A stretch of DNA of 64,000 nt from CAXQUZ01 sp942491145 (GCA_942491145.1 CALOBC010000032.1:28298-92297); one strand, 5' to 3'; counted from the stretch's first letter, positions 35,705 to 45,505 are shown. The notes: generated from the sequence alone by a model not told the origin. A program made the numbers and translations.

Positions 35705-37468
35705 ATGCCCGTGCTGGTGGGCTGGATGGTCGGACTGCTGACCTCGGCAAGCGCCGCGCCGCTGCTGGCCCTCGACTTCAGCGTGGACGACGGCGGCATG
35801 GTGTCTGGCGGCGACCCGATGCAGTGGGAGTGGGGCGAGGTGGCCGAAGACATGGGACCCGGCGCTGGACTGGAGGGCCCCCACGCGTGGGCCACCCGGC
35901 TCGACGCACCCACCATGAACGACGCTGACGACCACCTCACGCTGCCACCGCTGGACCTCCGAGGCGCCGAGCGGCCAGTGCTTGGCTTGGTGCACTGGTA
36001 CCAGATCGCTGCCCCCGGTGACCTCGGCCGCCTCGAGTGGTGGACCGGCGATGCGTGGATGCCCTTGGATCCGGTCTATGGCTACCCGGCATCCGGGGGC
36101 TTCTCCGGCGACTCCCAAGGCTGGGACAGCCACTGGTTTGAGCTCGCGGGCATCGATGACGCGGCCGACGTGCGCCTGCGGTTCACGAGCGATGTGGCGG
36201 TGGCCGCCCCCGGTTGGGTGCTCGGCACCCTGACCATCGAGGATGGTGACCCCATCCCGCCCCGCATCGACGTGGTCACCGCACCCGTCGACACCAGCAG
36301 CCTCGACGCCCCCCACGAGGTGCAGGTCCGGGTGCAGGACGACGTGGCGGTGGGCACGGTCACCCTCCACTGGATCGTGGACGGAGGCTCCCGCCAAGAA
36401 GCCCTGATGACGGCCACTTTCGATGACCGCTGGCTAGGGCGAATCCCCCTGCAACAGCCGGGCAGCACGGTGCTGTGGTGGGTAGAGGCGTCCGACGGCG
36501 TCAACGCGGCCACCACGGTGCCCCGCAGCTTTCGGGTCTTCCTCCCCGCACCGACCGGGCTCCAAGGACCGAGCGACCGGGTCATCGGCCAGACGGCGAG
36601 GCTGTCGTGGGAGCCCCCTGCGTCGCCCTACACCATCGTCGACTACCGCGTCTGGCGCGAAGACACGGTCGTCGCCACCGTGGCCGAAGCGATGGCCGAT
36701 GCGCCCCTGTCGGGACCGGTCGACACGTTCGCGGTCAGCGCCCGCTTCGACACCCCCGCTGGCACGTTCGAGGGTGACCGCTCGGCCGCCGTGCGGGTCA
36801 TCGCGTCGGTCCCCCAGGTCACCGCGGTCGAGCCGGATCGCGCATGGCAAGGGGACCGGGTGCGCGTCTCCATCACCGGCGAGTACTTGCTCTTCGCTGA
36901 ACATGACCTGAGTGTCAGCCTGGGCGCGGGCACCCTGGTGGACAGCATCGAGGTGTTGGACGCGGCCACCCTCGTCGCCACCGTCGCGGTGGACCGCGCA
37001 GCCACCACCGGCCCCCGCACGGTCACCATTCGCTCGGGTGGCCTCCGCGTGGACCTTCCCGGTGGCTTTGCGGTCGACGATGGCGCCACCCGTCCCCGCA
37101 TCCGCGCACTGACACCGGACACCATCATCCTGGGGGAACGGCGCACCCTGGTGCTCGCCTTCTCCAGTCCACCGGCCGGGGTGCCCGAGCTGAACCTCGG
37201 CGAAGGCATCATCGTGGAGACCATCCGCCCCTTGTACGAAGACGGCCGCTCCATTGAGATTCGGGTCGCTGCCAGCCCCGATGCGCCGACCGGCAGCCAC
37301 CGCGTCGTGGCCGATGACGGCGTGCGCCTCATCGAGGGGGCAACGCTGAAGGTCAGCGCCCCCACGCGGACCGCCGGCCGGGTCTGTGCGGCTGCGCCCG
37401 GCGCCGTGCCTGTTGGACTGGTCGGGATGCTGGCCTTTGCCCTCGCGGGCCGCCGCCGAGACGACTGA
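35705..37468 (+). CDS. Exported multi-domain protein with MYXO-CTERM-like tail
   Basis: A 587-residue exported protein with a signal peptide (residues 1-20). A beta-sandwich segment with WYQIAAPGDLGRLEWWTGD is followed by repeated Ig/fibronectin-like beta domains with a PPASPYTIVDYRVWRED-type strand pattern and an IPT-like domain (VTAVEPDRAWQGDRVRVSI). The C-terminus reads GRVCAAAPGAVP, hydrophobic helix, AGRRRDD: a single-Cys version of the MYXO-CTERM signal. Start ATG 35705 (GTG at 35702 adjacent). It is likely surface-exposed or transferred to the outer face, perhaps with the vWA lipoprotein encoded just upstream. Confidence 0.7.
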   Translation: MPVLVGWMVGLLTSASAAPLLALDFSVDDGGMVSGGDPMQWEWGEVAEDMGPGAGLEGPHAWATRLDAPTMNDADDHLTLPPLDLRGAERPVLGLVHWYQIAAPGDLGRLEWWTGDAWMPLDPVYGYPASGGFSGDSQGWDSHWFELAGIDDAADVRLRFTSDVAVAAPGWVLGTLTIEDGDPIPPRIDVVTAPVDTSSLDAPHEVQVRVQDDVAVGTVTLHWIVDGGSRQEALMTATFDDRWLGRIPLQQPGSTVLWWVEASDGVNAATTVPRSFRVFLPAPTGLQGPSDRVIGQTARLSWEPPASPYTIVDYRVWREDTVVATVAEAMADAPLSGPVDTFAVSARFDTPAGTFEGDRSAAVRVIASVPQVTAVEPDRAWQGDRVRVSITGEYLLFAEHDLSVSLGAGTLVDSIEVLDAATLVATVAVDRAATTGPRTVTIRSGGLRVDLPGGFAVDDGATRPRIRALTPDTIILGERRTLVLAFSSPPAGVPELNLGEGIIVETIRPLYEDGRSIEIRVAASPDAPTGSHRVVADDGVRLIEGATLKVSAPTRTAGRVCAAAPGAVPVGLVGMLAFALAGRRRDD

Positions 37469-37497
37469 TCGTCACCCTCTTCAGGACCAACCGCCCC

Positions 37498-38487
37498 TCA
37501 AGGCTCGAAGGGGTCGTCCCGGATCCGAGGGAAATTCCAGCCGAGGCCCGCCCCCACCGTGAGCTCATCGCTCGGTGCATTGCGCGCAACCACCGACCGG
37601 AACACGCTCACGTTGAGCGAGGGCATGTGGTGTTCACTCGCGACGTGCACCTTCAGGCCGGCCGACACCTGGGTGGACGCGAGCTGGGCAAAGCCGTTGG
37701 GGGAGTCGAGAGACACGTCCCCGATGTCGTCCCCCGACAGGCGGTGGAAGCCGTACGCGCCCAGCCCGATCCCCACGTGCCCCCGGGGAGACCACATCGC
37801 TCCCGCCTGGGCGCGAAGCTCGTTGCCAGGCACCTTGTCGAAGCCCTCCCCGACCAGCCCGGCCCGCAAGGCGGTGAGCGCGGTGAGGTGGGCACGGAAC
37901 CAGCCTCCCTGGTCCCCCGCTCGGGATGAGTGCCCCATGGAAATACCCGCCAATGCGTCACTCTGGCCTTCGCCTAGGTTGGTGAGCCGCCCCCGATAGC
38001 GCGCAGTGTGCTCGCCGGTCTCGAGCCCGCCCACCAAGGACAGCGTCACCGGCGGGCGAAACACCTCGTCGACCAGCCGCAGCTTCGCCATCAAGCTCAT
38101 CCGCCCAACGCCCTGGGTGGTCGCACACCAGCCCGCGCGGGGGGCCCCGGTGCAGGCGGCCGCCTGGGGATCGTCGACCCGCACGGTCTGGAACGGGACC
38201 GAGATCTCGACGTCCAGCCCCTCTCGGATGCCAGCGGTCCACACGCCCAGACCGCCGCCTCGGCTGACACCGGGACCCAGCGACTGGGGATCACCACTGC
38301 CGCCCCGGTAGTCCTGCCACCGGCCCCAGTCACCGCCCAAGAAGAGGGTGTGGTCCCCCGCCGAGACCGTCCAGGGGCCTTCCCCCGCCGATGCCGGAGA
38401 GGCCACCAACAGGCCCACAACGCAAGCGCCGACCACACCCAGCCGGCCACCGCAGGCCGACCGACGCGGGGGGGCTGTCCTGCCCAT
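37498..38487 (-). CDS. Putative outer-membrane beta-barrel protein
   Basis: About 329 residues from ATG 38487, which begins a clear signal peptide (VVGACVVGLLVASPASAGEG). The mature protein has alternating polar/hydrophobic strands and short turns typical of a barrel (LEVGGDWGRWQDY-like loops, GAGLGWNFPRI at the end). A single Cys pair is seen in AACTGAPRAGWC. No domain is recognised. It is convergent with the MYXO-CTERM gene. Starts further upstream (38580, 38760) are in the reading frame but unlikely. Confidence 0.55.
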   Translation of the reverse strand: MGRTAPPRRSACGGRLGVVGACVVGLLVASPASAGEGPWTVSAGDHTLFLGGDWGRWQDYRGGSGDPQSLGPGVSRGGGLGVWTAGIREGLDVEISVPFQTVRVDDPQAAACTGAPRAGWCATTQGVGRMSLMAKLRLVDEVFRPPVTLSLVGGLETGEHTARYRGRLTNLGEGQSDALAGISMGHSSRAGDQGGWFRAHLTALTALRAGLVGEGFDKVPGNELRAQAGAMWSPRGHVGIGLGAYGFHRLSGDDIGDVSLDSPNGFAQLASTQVSAGLKVHVASEHHMPSLNVSVFRSVVARNAPSDELTVGAGLGWNFPRIRDDPFEP

Positions 38488-38862
38488 CGCAGGGGCACCC
38501 AAGCTCGGCGCGCGGATGGCCGTGCTCCCCGCGTGCGTCGGCGTGGAGGGGAGACTCTGGGAAACCCGGAGGGAGGACATGCGCCATCCTGGATCAAGCG
38601 GGGAAGGCGGTCCGGTGGGTCCGCTCGGCGGCAGCTTCCCACATGGCGCACCCGTCGGGACCTGAACCGCTGGGCACAGCGGCGATGCCGGCAGCGCCAC
38701 GGGGTCGCGGCCACAAGCCAAGCGCACGCAAGGGGCGCGAGTTGGCCCCCAAGAGTGCACAACCTCGGGGTACCCTCAGCATCCTGTCATCGCCCGTGGT
38801 TGCGCTCCCGTCCGCGTCGTGTGGACAGCCTGCTGCACTGCGCCCTCGCGACAAGGTTCTTG
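38488..38862. other. 375-base divergent intergenic stretch
   Basis: Between the divergent barrel gene and the kinase-like gene. I see no coding sequence. The frames on both strands are open but their residues look like GC-driven background. It should carry promoters for both genes; none can be assigned with confidence. Confidence 0.5.
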
Positions 38863-40674
38863 ATGCCCAGCACCGCACTGCATGTCGCACCGCCGCTCCC
38901 AGTCTGTCCCGGCTGTGGCAGCCAGCGGGCGGATGCCGACGATCGCTGCACGCGGTGCGCCTTGCCCCTGCCCCGCGGCGGCTGGATCACCCAGCCTCCC
39001 CTCGGTGATGAGCTCAAGGGCCTCGCCGGATTTCGCCTCGGTGCCCCGCTGGCCCCCCACGGGCCGGTCATCCGCAACCGGGTCGCCGGCCCTCCTCCCC
39101 GACCTGGCGGGCCGCCGCTGGCCGGCATCTCGATGCAAGTCTCGGAGAATGCGCTGTTCCCGGTGATGGAAGCCCGGTCCAGCGTCCTGTCCGGTGTGCG
39201 GCACGGGACGATTCCGGCGGTGGCCACCTCAGGACACTTCCGGGGCCGACCGCTGCGCATTGAGCAGCATGTCCCTGGGGAGACTGTGCGCGCCTTGGTC
39301 TGGCGTCGGGGGCCCATGGACGTCGAGGAAGTCCAGTCCATCGCCCGAGAGCTCGCCGAAGGTCTGGCGGCACTGCACGCACGGGGCATTGTGCACGGCC
39401 ACCTGACACCCGACCGAGTGCTGCTTCAGGCCGCCCGACAGGAAGATGGACACCGGCGCCCCTTGCTGGTGGAGATCCCGGCAGTGCCCGCGGGCCCATG
39501 GCTGGAGGGGGTCGCGCCCGAGGTGCGCATGGGGGACACCCCAGACCCCGGCAGCGACCTGTTTGGGCTTGGCTACCTGATGGTTGCGATGCTCAACGGC
39601 GACGATCCGGGCACCGACGGACGGGATCGCCGTTGGGTCCACGCGGTCGCTGGTCCTGTGCTCACCGTCAAAGAGCGCCCGGACCTGCCGGCGCACCTTC
39701 AGGACCTCGTCCACCAGCTTGTGGATCGGAATCAGGGTGCCCGGCCACCGTCTGCCAGAGCCGTCATCGCCGCCCTCGGCGCACCGCAGCTGGCCCCGCC
39801 CCGCCCCGCACCCATCGCACCGTCCCCGGACGAGTCCCCGGCGAAGACCAGCCGCTCCCCGCTCCCGCACTGGTGGCCGGTGGCTGCCCTGATCTTGGGG
39901 CTGCTGTGCCTATTTGCAGGCGCCGGGCTGCTGGCGACGGTGACCAATGTGGCCGAGCTGTTCCGGCCGGGGTCTCCCTCGCTGTCCAGCGCCCCACCGG
40001 TGGCTCAGCCGCTCACGGTTCAGCCGAGCGCTGTGGCCGCGCCGATGGTCCCCGTCGCCGACGAAGCCGCAGTGGCCGACGTTGTGGATCCACCCGCCCC
40101 GGAGGCCCCACCGGCGGACAGCCGCCCTGCTGCCCCGCCGGAACCCAGCCACGCGGCCGCCAGCCCAGCGCCCTCACGAGAGGCGCCCCCCACCTCGACA
40201 GAACCCGACGAGGACACCGTAGCAGAGGCTATTCCCAGCGAAGCTGACACGGAGGACGGCGAGGACACCGAGCAGGGAAGCCCCCCCATCCCCGCACCCG
40301 AAGACACCGAAGGCACCGCCCGACCGGAACCTGACCCGTCCACGGCGAACGAGCCGGTCCCCGCCGCAGCTGAGGCACCGTCCCCGATCGATCTGGCAGG
40401 CCGCTGGACCGGCACCGCCATGGGCTACCCGGCCGTTCTGGATCTCCAGGTCGACAGCAACCACAGCGCACGGGGCACGGTGTCCCTGAGGGTCGCCAGC
40501 CGCACGGTCCGCTACTCGGTCCGTGGACAGGTCGAAGATGACGGCAGCATCGAGCTTCAACAGTCCGGTGGCGGCAACCGGGCAACGTGGACGGGCTCGC
40601 TCCAGGGGGGCGGGCTGAGCGGCTCGGTCTCGCCCTCCACCCGCGACAACGCGACCTTTCGCTTCACCCGCTGA
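38863..40674 (+). CDS. Zinc-ribbon pseudokinase with C-terminal beta domain
   Basis: A 603-residue protein from ATG 38863 (AAGG 7 bases upstream). The N-terminus has a zinc ribbon (C15-C18 and C29-C32). Residues about 125-310 form a Ser/Thr-kinase-like domain: LHARGIVHGHLTPDRVLL aligns with the catalytic loop, but the catalytic Asp is His180 and no DFG is seen (LVEIPAVPAG stands in its place); the APE-like VAPEV and SDLFGLG remain. A transmembrane helix lies at 338-361, then a long acidic/Pro linker, then a C-terminal beta domain from about 510 (DLAGRWTGTAMGYPAVLDLQ). It is likely a signalling scaffold rather than an enzyme. Confidence 0.75.
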   Translation: MPSTALHVAPPLPVCPGCGSQRADADDRCTRCALPLPRGGWITQPPLGDELKGLAGFRLGAPLAPHGPVIRNRVAGPPPRPGGPPLAGISMQVSENALFPVMEARSSVLSGVRHGTIPAVATSGHFRGRPLRIEQHVPGETVRALVWRRGPMDVEEVQSIARELAEGLAALHARGIVHGHLTPDRVLLQAARQEDGHRRPLLVEIPAVPAGPWLEGVAPEVRMGDTPDPGSDLFGLGYLMVAMLNGDDPGTDGRDRRWVHAVAGPVLTVKERPDLPAHLQDLVHQLVDRNQGARPPSARAVIAALGAPQLAPPRPAPIAPSPDESPAKTSRSPLPHWWPVAALILGLLCLFAGAGLLATVTNVAELFRPGSPSLSSAPPVAQPLTVQPSAVAAPMVPVADEAAVADVVDPPAPEAPPADSRPAAPPEPSHAAASPAPSREAPPTSTEPDEDTVAEAIPSEADTEDGEDTEQGSPPIPAPEDTEGTARPEPDPSTANEPVPAAAEAPSPIDLAGRWTGTAMGYPAVLDLQVDSNHSARGTVSLRVASRTVRYSVRGQVEDDGSIELQQSGGGNRATWTGSLQGGGLSGSVSPSTRDNATFRFTR

Positions 40675-40908
40675 CCACCCGACGGTGCACCGACCGCAAA
40701 GTCCCCTCCGCCACCTTGGCGTGGCTTGCGTTGGTGGGCGGCCAGGGTAAGCCGCAACCCAAATCCGGCGTACCCGACGCCGGTCCACCTCGGTCTGGCC
40801 ACAGCACCGTTTGGTGTTCCTCGTGGTTTCGCACCTGAGCTCACACACTTGAGTCCAGAACAGCGGGCACCCGGAACAACCTCAATCCCACCATCTTCGG
40901 AGAACTCC

Positions 40909-41493
40909 ATGTCCCTGATTGGCAAAAAGGCACCCGACTTCAAGGCTCCCGCCGTCGTCGACAACCTGCTCGGCACCTTCAACAGTGAGGATCTCCGCGG
41001 CAAGTGGGCAGTGGTCTTCTTCTACCCCCTCGACTTCACCTTCGTCTGCCCCACCGAAATCCTCGCATTCTCGGACGCAGCCGCCCAGTTCACCGCCCTG
41101 AACTGCGAAGTTGTCGCGGTCTCCGTGGACAGCCAGTTCAGCCACTACGCCTGGACCCGCACCCCCAAGAACCAGGGTGGTCTCGGCGAGATCAACATCC
41201 CCCTGGTGTCCGACCTCAACAAGGGCATCGCCCGCGGCTACGACTGCCTCAATGAGGACGCTGGCGTGGCGTTCCGTGGCGTCTTCCTGCTCGACCCCGA
41301 GGGCGTGGTCCAGTCGTCGATCATCAACAACCTTCCCGTCGGCCGCAATGTCAACGAGGTCCTTCGCACCCTGAAGGCCTTCCAGTACGTCACCAGCCAC
41401 GACGGTGAAGTCTGCCCCGCCAACTGGGAAGAGGGCTCGGACACCATGTCGGCCAACCCCGACGGCGTCGCAAAGTACCTCGCTGATCACTGA
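40909..41493 (+). CDS. 2-Cys peroxiredoxin, AhpC/Prx1 type
   Basis: A 194-residue thiol peroxidase that reduces hydrogen peroxide and alkyl hydroperoxides. Peroxidatic Cys47 lies in FTFVCPTEI; the resolving Cys169 is in HDGEVCPANW; FYPLDFTF and SDLNKGIARGY are typical. ATG 40909 has GGAGA seven bases upstream; the longer frame in front is not needed. No reductase (AhpF) is adjacent, so it probably uses thioredoxin. It stands alone between two genes and ends in a terminator. Confidence 0.95.
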   Translation: MSLIGKKAPDFKAPAVVDNLLGTFNSEDLRGKWAVVFFYPLDFTFVCPTEILAFSDAAAQFTALNCEVVAVSVDSQFSHYAWTRTPKNQGGLGEINIPLVSDLNKGIARGYDCLNEDAGVAFRGVFLLDPEGVVQSSIINNLPVGRNVNEVLRTLKAFQYVTSHDGEVCPANWEEGSDTMSANPDGVAKYLADH

Positions 41494-41514
41494 GCCCCGC
41501 GCAGTGTGACTGAG

Positions 41515-41545
41515 CCCCTGGCCTCAAAAAGGGCCGGGGGTTCTG
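41515..41545 (+). terminator. Terminator after the peroxiredoxin gene
   Basis: CCCCTGGCC (41515-41523) pairs with GGCCGGGGG (41532-41540) with one T-G wobble, giving a 9-base stem with an 8-base loop containing AAAAA, followed by TTCTGCGTCTT. It is 22 bases past the ahpC-type stop and just before the convergent murG end, so it may work in both directions. Confidence 0.75.
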
Positions 41546-41556
41546 CGTCTTGAGCG

Positions 41557-42696
41557 CTATCGAAGCAGCCCATCGACGAGGCCCGCCACCCGCTCGGCCG
41601 TGTCGAGACGGGCCAGCCCCTGCGCAGCCTCGCCCATCTGCTTCAATGCAGCAGGGTCGGCCATGAGCGCGCGCACGCGGGCCACAACATCGTCCACGTC
41701 GAGATCGCGCTCGACGACCACCACAGCAGCGCCCACCGCTTCGAGGCCTCTTGCGTTGCCCTCCTGGTGGTTGTCCGTCACATTCGGGGACGGCACCAAG
41801 ATGGACGGCAGACCCAGCGCGGTGACCTCGGCCAGCGTCGAGCTGCCCGCTCGGCACAGCACCATCGACGCCAGTGCGTAGGCGTCCGCCATCCGGTCCT
41901 CGTAGCCGATGACGCCCACCCCAGGCGGAAGCTCGCCCAGCTGCTCCTTCACCCGGCCCTCGTACTTGGGGCCGGTCACCACCGCGAGCTGCATTGTGCG
42001 GTTGGGGTCTCTCGCCAGCGCCACTGCGAGGGTGTTGATGGTCTCGGCGCCGAGGCTGCCGCCCACAATCAAGAGCGTGGGCTGATCCAGCGCGAGCCCG
42101 TACCGTTGGGCAGCGGCAGCGGCGTCGCCCTCCAAGATGGCCCGGTTCACTGGGCAGCCGACCAGCTCCACCTGGCCCTGGGTCTTGAGCCGAGCACGGG
42201 TGCCTTCGTACGTGAGCAGCACCAAATCGGCCACGCGGGCACACAGCCGGTTGGCCAGCCCGGGGGTCACGTTGGCCTCGTGCACGGCCGTGGGAATGCC
42301 CAGCGTCCAAGCCGCCAGCACAGGCGGGGCCGAGACGTAGCCACCAACCCCGAGAACAACGTCAGCACGGACATTTTTGAGCAGCTTGCGGCTGTGCATG
42401 ATCGACCGCAGCAGGCCCACACCAAACGACGCCTTCGCCAACAAGCCGGAGCGCGGGAACTGCACGGCGGGCACCGGATGGAATGGGATGCCCCGCGCCG
42501 GGACCACACGCCCCTCCAGCCTTCGGGCATCACCCAAGTATACGAGCGAGTGACCGAGGGTCTGGAGTGCCGCCCCCATTGCCAATGCCGGGTAGACATG
42601 GCCGCCCGTGCCGCCCCCCGCCAACACAACAGTGCGGCCTGGTGCCGGTCGCTCGATGTCTGCCACGGTGCCTCCCCTTCCTCTCGCCGTCGTCAC
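41557..42696 (-). CDS. murG: UDP-N-acetylglucosamine transferase MurG
   Basis: A 379-residue GT28 enzyme that adds GlcNAc to lipid I to make lipid II at the inner membrane. GGGTGGHVYPALA (residues 27-39) is intact, GVGGYVSAPPVLAA follows, GSLGAETIN forms the second glycine loop, and CRAGSSTLAEVTALGLPSILVPSP the UDP-binding region. GTG 42666 is an alternative start, giving a more usual N-terminus. The other dcw division/murein genes are not adjacent, which is unusual. Confidence 0.93.
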   Translation of the reverse strand: MTTARGRGGTVADIERPAPGRTVVLAGGGTGGHVYPALAMGAALQTLGHSLVYLGDARRLEGRVVPARGIPFHPVPAVQFPRSGLLAKASFGVGLLRSIMHSRKLLKNVRADVVLGVGGYVSAPPVLAAWTLGIPTAVHEANVTPGLANRLCARVADLVLLTYEGTRARLKTQGQVELVGCPVNRAILEGDAAAAAQRYGLALDQPTLLIVGGSLGAETINTLAVALARDPNRTMQLAVVTGPKYEGRVKEQLGELPPGVGVIGYEDRMADAYALASMVLCRAGSSTLAEVTALGLPSILVPSPNVTDNHQEGNARGLEAVGAAVVVVERDLDVDDVVARVRALMADPAALKQMGEAAQGLARLDTAERVAGLVDGLLR

Positions 42697-42866
42697 TGCG
42701 CGAGAGCGCCCCGGCTAACCGGCGGCGTGACCCCCTGGCACGGGTGCGGGGGGTGTACGGCGGCCCATCGGCGGCTATGGACTTGAGGCACGTCGGGGTG
42801 TGGGTGGCAGTGCGCCGACTCGCAAGCCCCGTCTGACGCCTCCCGCCCCCCCGCTCGGTGATGCCC

Positions 42867-44687
42867 ATGAAGAACTACAGCAAGGGCATGTTCCTCTGGG
42901 TCTTTTTGATGCTCGTGTTGATGCTCGCGTTCACGGTGGTGAGCGGCACGGACGGGCTCGCTGAAGAACAGGTTCCGTTCTCCCGGTTGGTGCAACAGAT
43001 CAAGGACGGGCGGGTCGCCGAGCTGAGCATTGAAGGGCGGACCATCCGGGGCCTGCTCAACGACCGCACACGGGTGCGCACCACCGGGCCTGCCGGGACC
43101 GACTGGTTCGTCGATCTGGTGGATGACCACGGGGTTGAGGTCAGCTTCGAAGCCGAGCCCAGCCTCACCCTGATGGATGTGGTCTCGTCGGCGCTGCCCA
43201 TCATTGTGCTTGTGGGCCTGTTCATGCTGTTCATGCGCCAAGTCCAGGTTGGGGGTGGCCGGGCGATGAGCTTCGGCAAGTCCCGGGCGAAGCTGCTCAA
43301 TGAGCGCCACAAGCGCATCACGTTTGACGACGTGGCCGGCTGCGACGAAGCGAAGACCGAGCTCGACGAGATCATCCACTTCCTCAAGGAACCCGAGAAG
43401 TTCACCCGTCTGGGGGGCCGAATCCCCAAGGGTGTGCTGATGATGGGGCCTCCGGGCACGGGCAAGACCCTCCTGGCCCGGGCGGTCGCCGGCGAAGCGG
43501 GGGTGCCCTTCTTCAGCATCTCCGGGTCCGACTTCGTCGAGATGTTTGTGGGCGTCGGTGCCAGCCGAGTGCGCGACCTGTTTGAGCAAGGCAAGCGTCA
43601 GGCCCCCTGCATCATCTTTATCGATGAGATCGACGCTGTGGGTCGCCACCGTGGCACGGGCATGGGCGGCGGAAACGACGAGCGGGAACAGACCCTCAAC
43701 CAGCTGCTGGTCGAGATGGACGGCTTCGAGAGCAGCGAGGGGGTCATCTTGATGGCCGCCACCAACCGGCCGGATGTGCTCGACCCGGCGCTGCTCCGCC
43801 CAGGCCGCTTCGACCGCCGGGTGGTGGTCTCCAACCCCGATGTGAACGGGCGCTTGGGCATCCTCAAGGTCCACACCCGCAAGACCCCGCTCAACGACGA
43901 TGTCGAGCTGGGATCGGTCGCCAAGGGAACCCCCGGATTCTCCGGCGCTGACCTCGAGAACCTCGTCAATGAGGCTGCTTTGCTCGCAGCACGCAGCAGC
44001 CGAGACAGCCTCCAGATGGAGGACTTCGAGGAAGCCAAAGACAAGGTGAGCATGGGTGTGGCGCGCACCAGCATGGTGGTCCCGCTGAGGGAGCGTCGCC
44101 GCACCGCCTACCACGAGGCGGGGCACGCCATTGTCGCGCGGATGCTCCCTGAAGCCGACGGCGTCCACAAGGTCACCATCGTGCCCCGGGGTCGGGCGCT
44201 GGGCGTCACGATGATGCTCCCCGAGGAAGACCGCTTGAGCGCCACCGCCCAACAGCTGGTCGCCCGCTTGGCGGTGGCCATGGGCGGCCGGGCGGCCGAG
44301 ATCATCGCGTTTGACGAGATCAGCACCGGCGCCAGCAACGACCTCCAGCAAGCCACCCGCATCGCCCGCGCGATGGTCACCGAGTACGGCATGAGCCCTG
44401 CGGTCGGGCCGATGAGCGTGGCTTCGGGCAATGAGCCCTTCCTCGGGCGGGACCTCGGGCGCACGGGCACCTCGCTCAGCGAAGCGACCTCGCGGCTGAT
44501 CGACGAAGAGATCAAGCGGTTCTTGTACGAAGCGGACGCCCTCGCCATCGGCATTCTGCGCGCGAACCTCCACATCTTGGAGGGCATGGCCGAGCTGCTC
44601 TTGGAGAAGGAGACCGTGGGCGGTGTCGAGTTTGAGGCGCTGGTGAGTGGCTTGGTTCCCGTCCAGTTCCCGGCGAGCCCCGCATGA
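42867..44687 (+). CDS. ftsH: ATP-dependent zinc metalloprotease FtsH
   Basis: A membrane AAA+ protease of about 606 residues. Two transmembrane helices (about 9-27 and 110-124) flank a periplasmic domain. The AAA+ domain has Walker A GPPGTGKT, Walker B CIIFIDEIDA and the arginine-finger segment RPGRFDRR; the M41 protease domain has HEAGH. The start at 42867 (MKNYSKGMFLW) matches typical FtsH N-termini; an upstream ATG at 42861 is in frame. The stop overlaps folP by 4 bases. FtsH degrades misassembled membrane proteins and regulators. Confidence 0.96.
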   Translation: MKNYSKGMFLWVFLMLVLMLAFTVVSGTDGLAEEQVPFSRLVQQIKDGRVAELSIEGRTIRGLLNDRTRVRTTGPAGTDWFVDLVDDHGVEVSFEAEPSLTLMDVVSSALPIIVLVGLFMLFMRQVQVGGGRAMSFGKSRAKLLNERHKRITFDDVAGCDEAKTELDEIIHFLKEPEKFTRLGGRIPKGVLMMGPPGTGKTLLARAVAGEAGVPFFSISGSDFVEMFVGVGASRVRDLFEQGKRQAPCIIFIDEIDAVGRHRGTGMGGGNDEREQTLNQLLVEMDGFESSEGVILMAATNRPDVLDPALLRPGRFDRRVVVSNPDVNGRLGILKVHTRKTPLNDDVELGSVAKGTPGFSGADLENLVNEAALLAARSSRDSLQMEDFEEAKDKVSMGVARTSMVVPLRERRRTAYHEAGHAIVARMLPEADGVHKVTIVPRGRALGVTMMLPEEDRLSATAQQLVARLAVAMGGRAAEIIAFDEISTGASNDLQQATRIARAMVTEYGMSPAVGPMSVASGNEPFLGRDLGRTGTSLSEATSRLIDEEIKRFLYEADALAIGILRANLHILEGMAELLLEKETVGGVEFEALVSGLVPVQFPASPA

Positions 44688-45505
44688 CACTCCGGCGGGC
44701 CACCGTCGTCGGCGTCCTGAATTGCACCCCAGACTCCTTCTACGATGGCGGGCGCCACGGCCCCCTCGACGCCCAGCTCGACCATGCTCGGCGCATGCTT
44801 GCCGAAGGTGCCGACTGGATCGACATTGGCGGAGAGTCCACGCGACCGGGCGCCCCGGACGTGGACCCCGAAGAAGAGTGCCGTCGGGTGCTCCCTGTGC
44901 TGCTTGCCCTGGCCCGCGAGACCCAAGCGGTGCTGTGCATCGACACCACCAAGGCTTCCGTCGCCGCGGCAGCGCTGAAGGCCGGCGCCACGGTCATCAA
45001 CGACGTCAGTGGCCTCGTGGACCCCGAGATGCAGGCGGTGTCCGCGGACGCCCAGAAGACCGTGGTCATGCACATGCGGGGCACCCCGCGGACGATGTCC
45101 ACGCTGACTGGCTACGACGACGTGGTGGCGCACGTTCGCGACGCCTTGGTGGAAGCGGCCGGCCGGGCCCGGTCCCCCGAAGTGTGGATCGACCCCGGCA
45201 TTGGCTTCGCCAAGACTGCCGCCCAGTCGCTCGCCTTGCTCGCCCACACGTCGGTGCTCGTGAACACCGGCCTGCCGGTCTACATCGGGGCCTCCCGCAA
45301 GAGCTTCATCGGTCACACCCTCGGCCTGCCAAGTGCGGAAGACCGCCTCCACGGGTCTCTCGCGGCCGCTGCTGCCACTTGGCAACAAGGGGCCCGCGCC
45401 GTCCGGGTGCACGACGTCGGCCCCACGCGCCAGCTACTCGACATGCTGCTTGCAATCGACGCTGCCGGCCGCGCGGTGCCCCCCGCATTGGGCGCCTGGG
45501 GTTAG
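44684..45505 (+). CDS. folP: Dihydropteroate synthase FolP
   Basis: A 273-residue TIM barrel that condenses p-aminobenzoate with the pterin pyrophosphate made by HPPK (FolK). VVGVLNCTPDSFYDGG, WIDIGGESTRPGA, CIDTTKASVAAAAL, VINDVSGL, VVMHMRG, DPGIGFAK, GASRKSFI and VRVHDVG are all present. The ATG overlaps the ftsH stop. The partner HPPK domain lies far away at 12.7 kb in this window. Confidence 0.95.
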   Translation: MTLRRATVVGVLNCTPDSFYDGGRHGPLDAQLDHARRMLAEGADWIDIGGESTRPGAPDVDPEEECRRVLPVLLALARETQAVLCIDTTKASVAAAALKAGATVINDVSGLVDPEMQAVSADAQKTVVMHMRGTPRTMSTLTGYDDVVAHVRDALVEAAGRARSPEVWIDPGIGFAKTAAQSLALLAHTSVLVNTGLPVYIGASRKSFIGHTLGLPSAEDRLHGSLAAAAATWQQGARAVRVHDVGPTRQLLDMLLAIDAAGRAVPPALGAWG

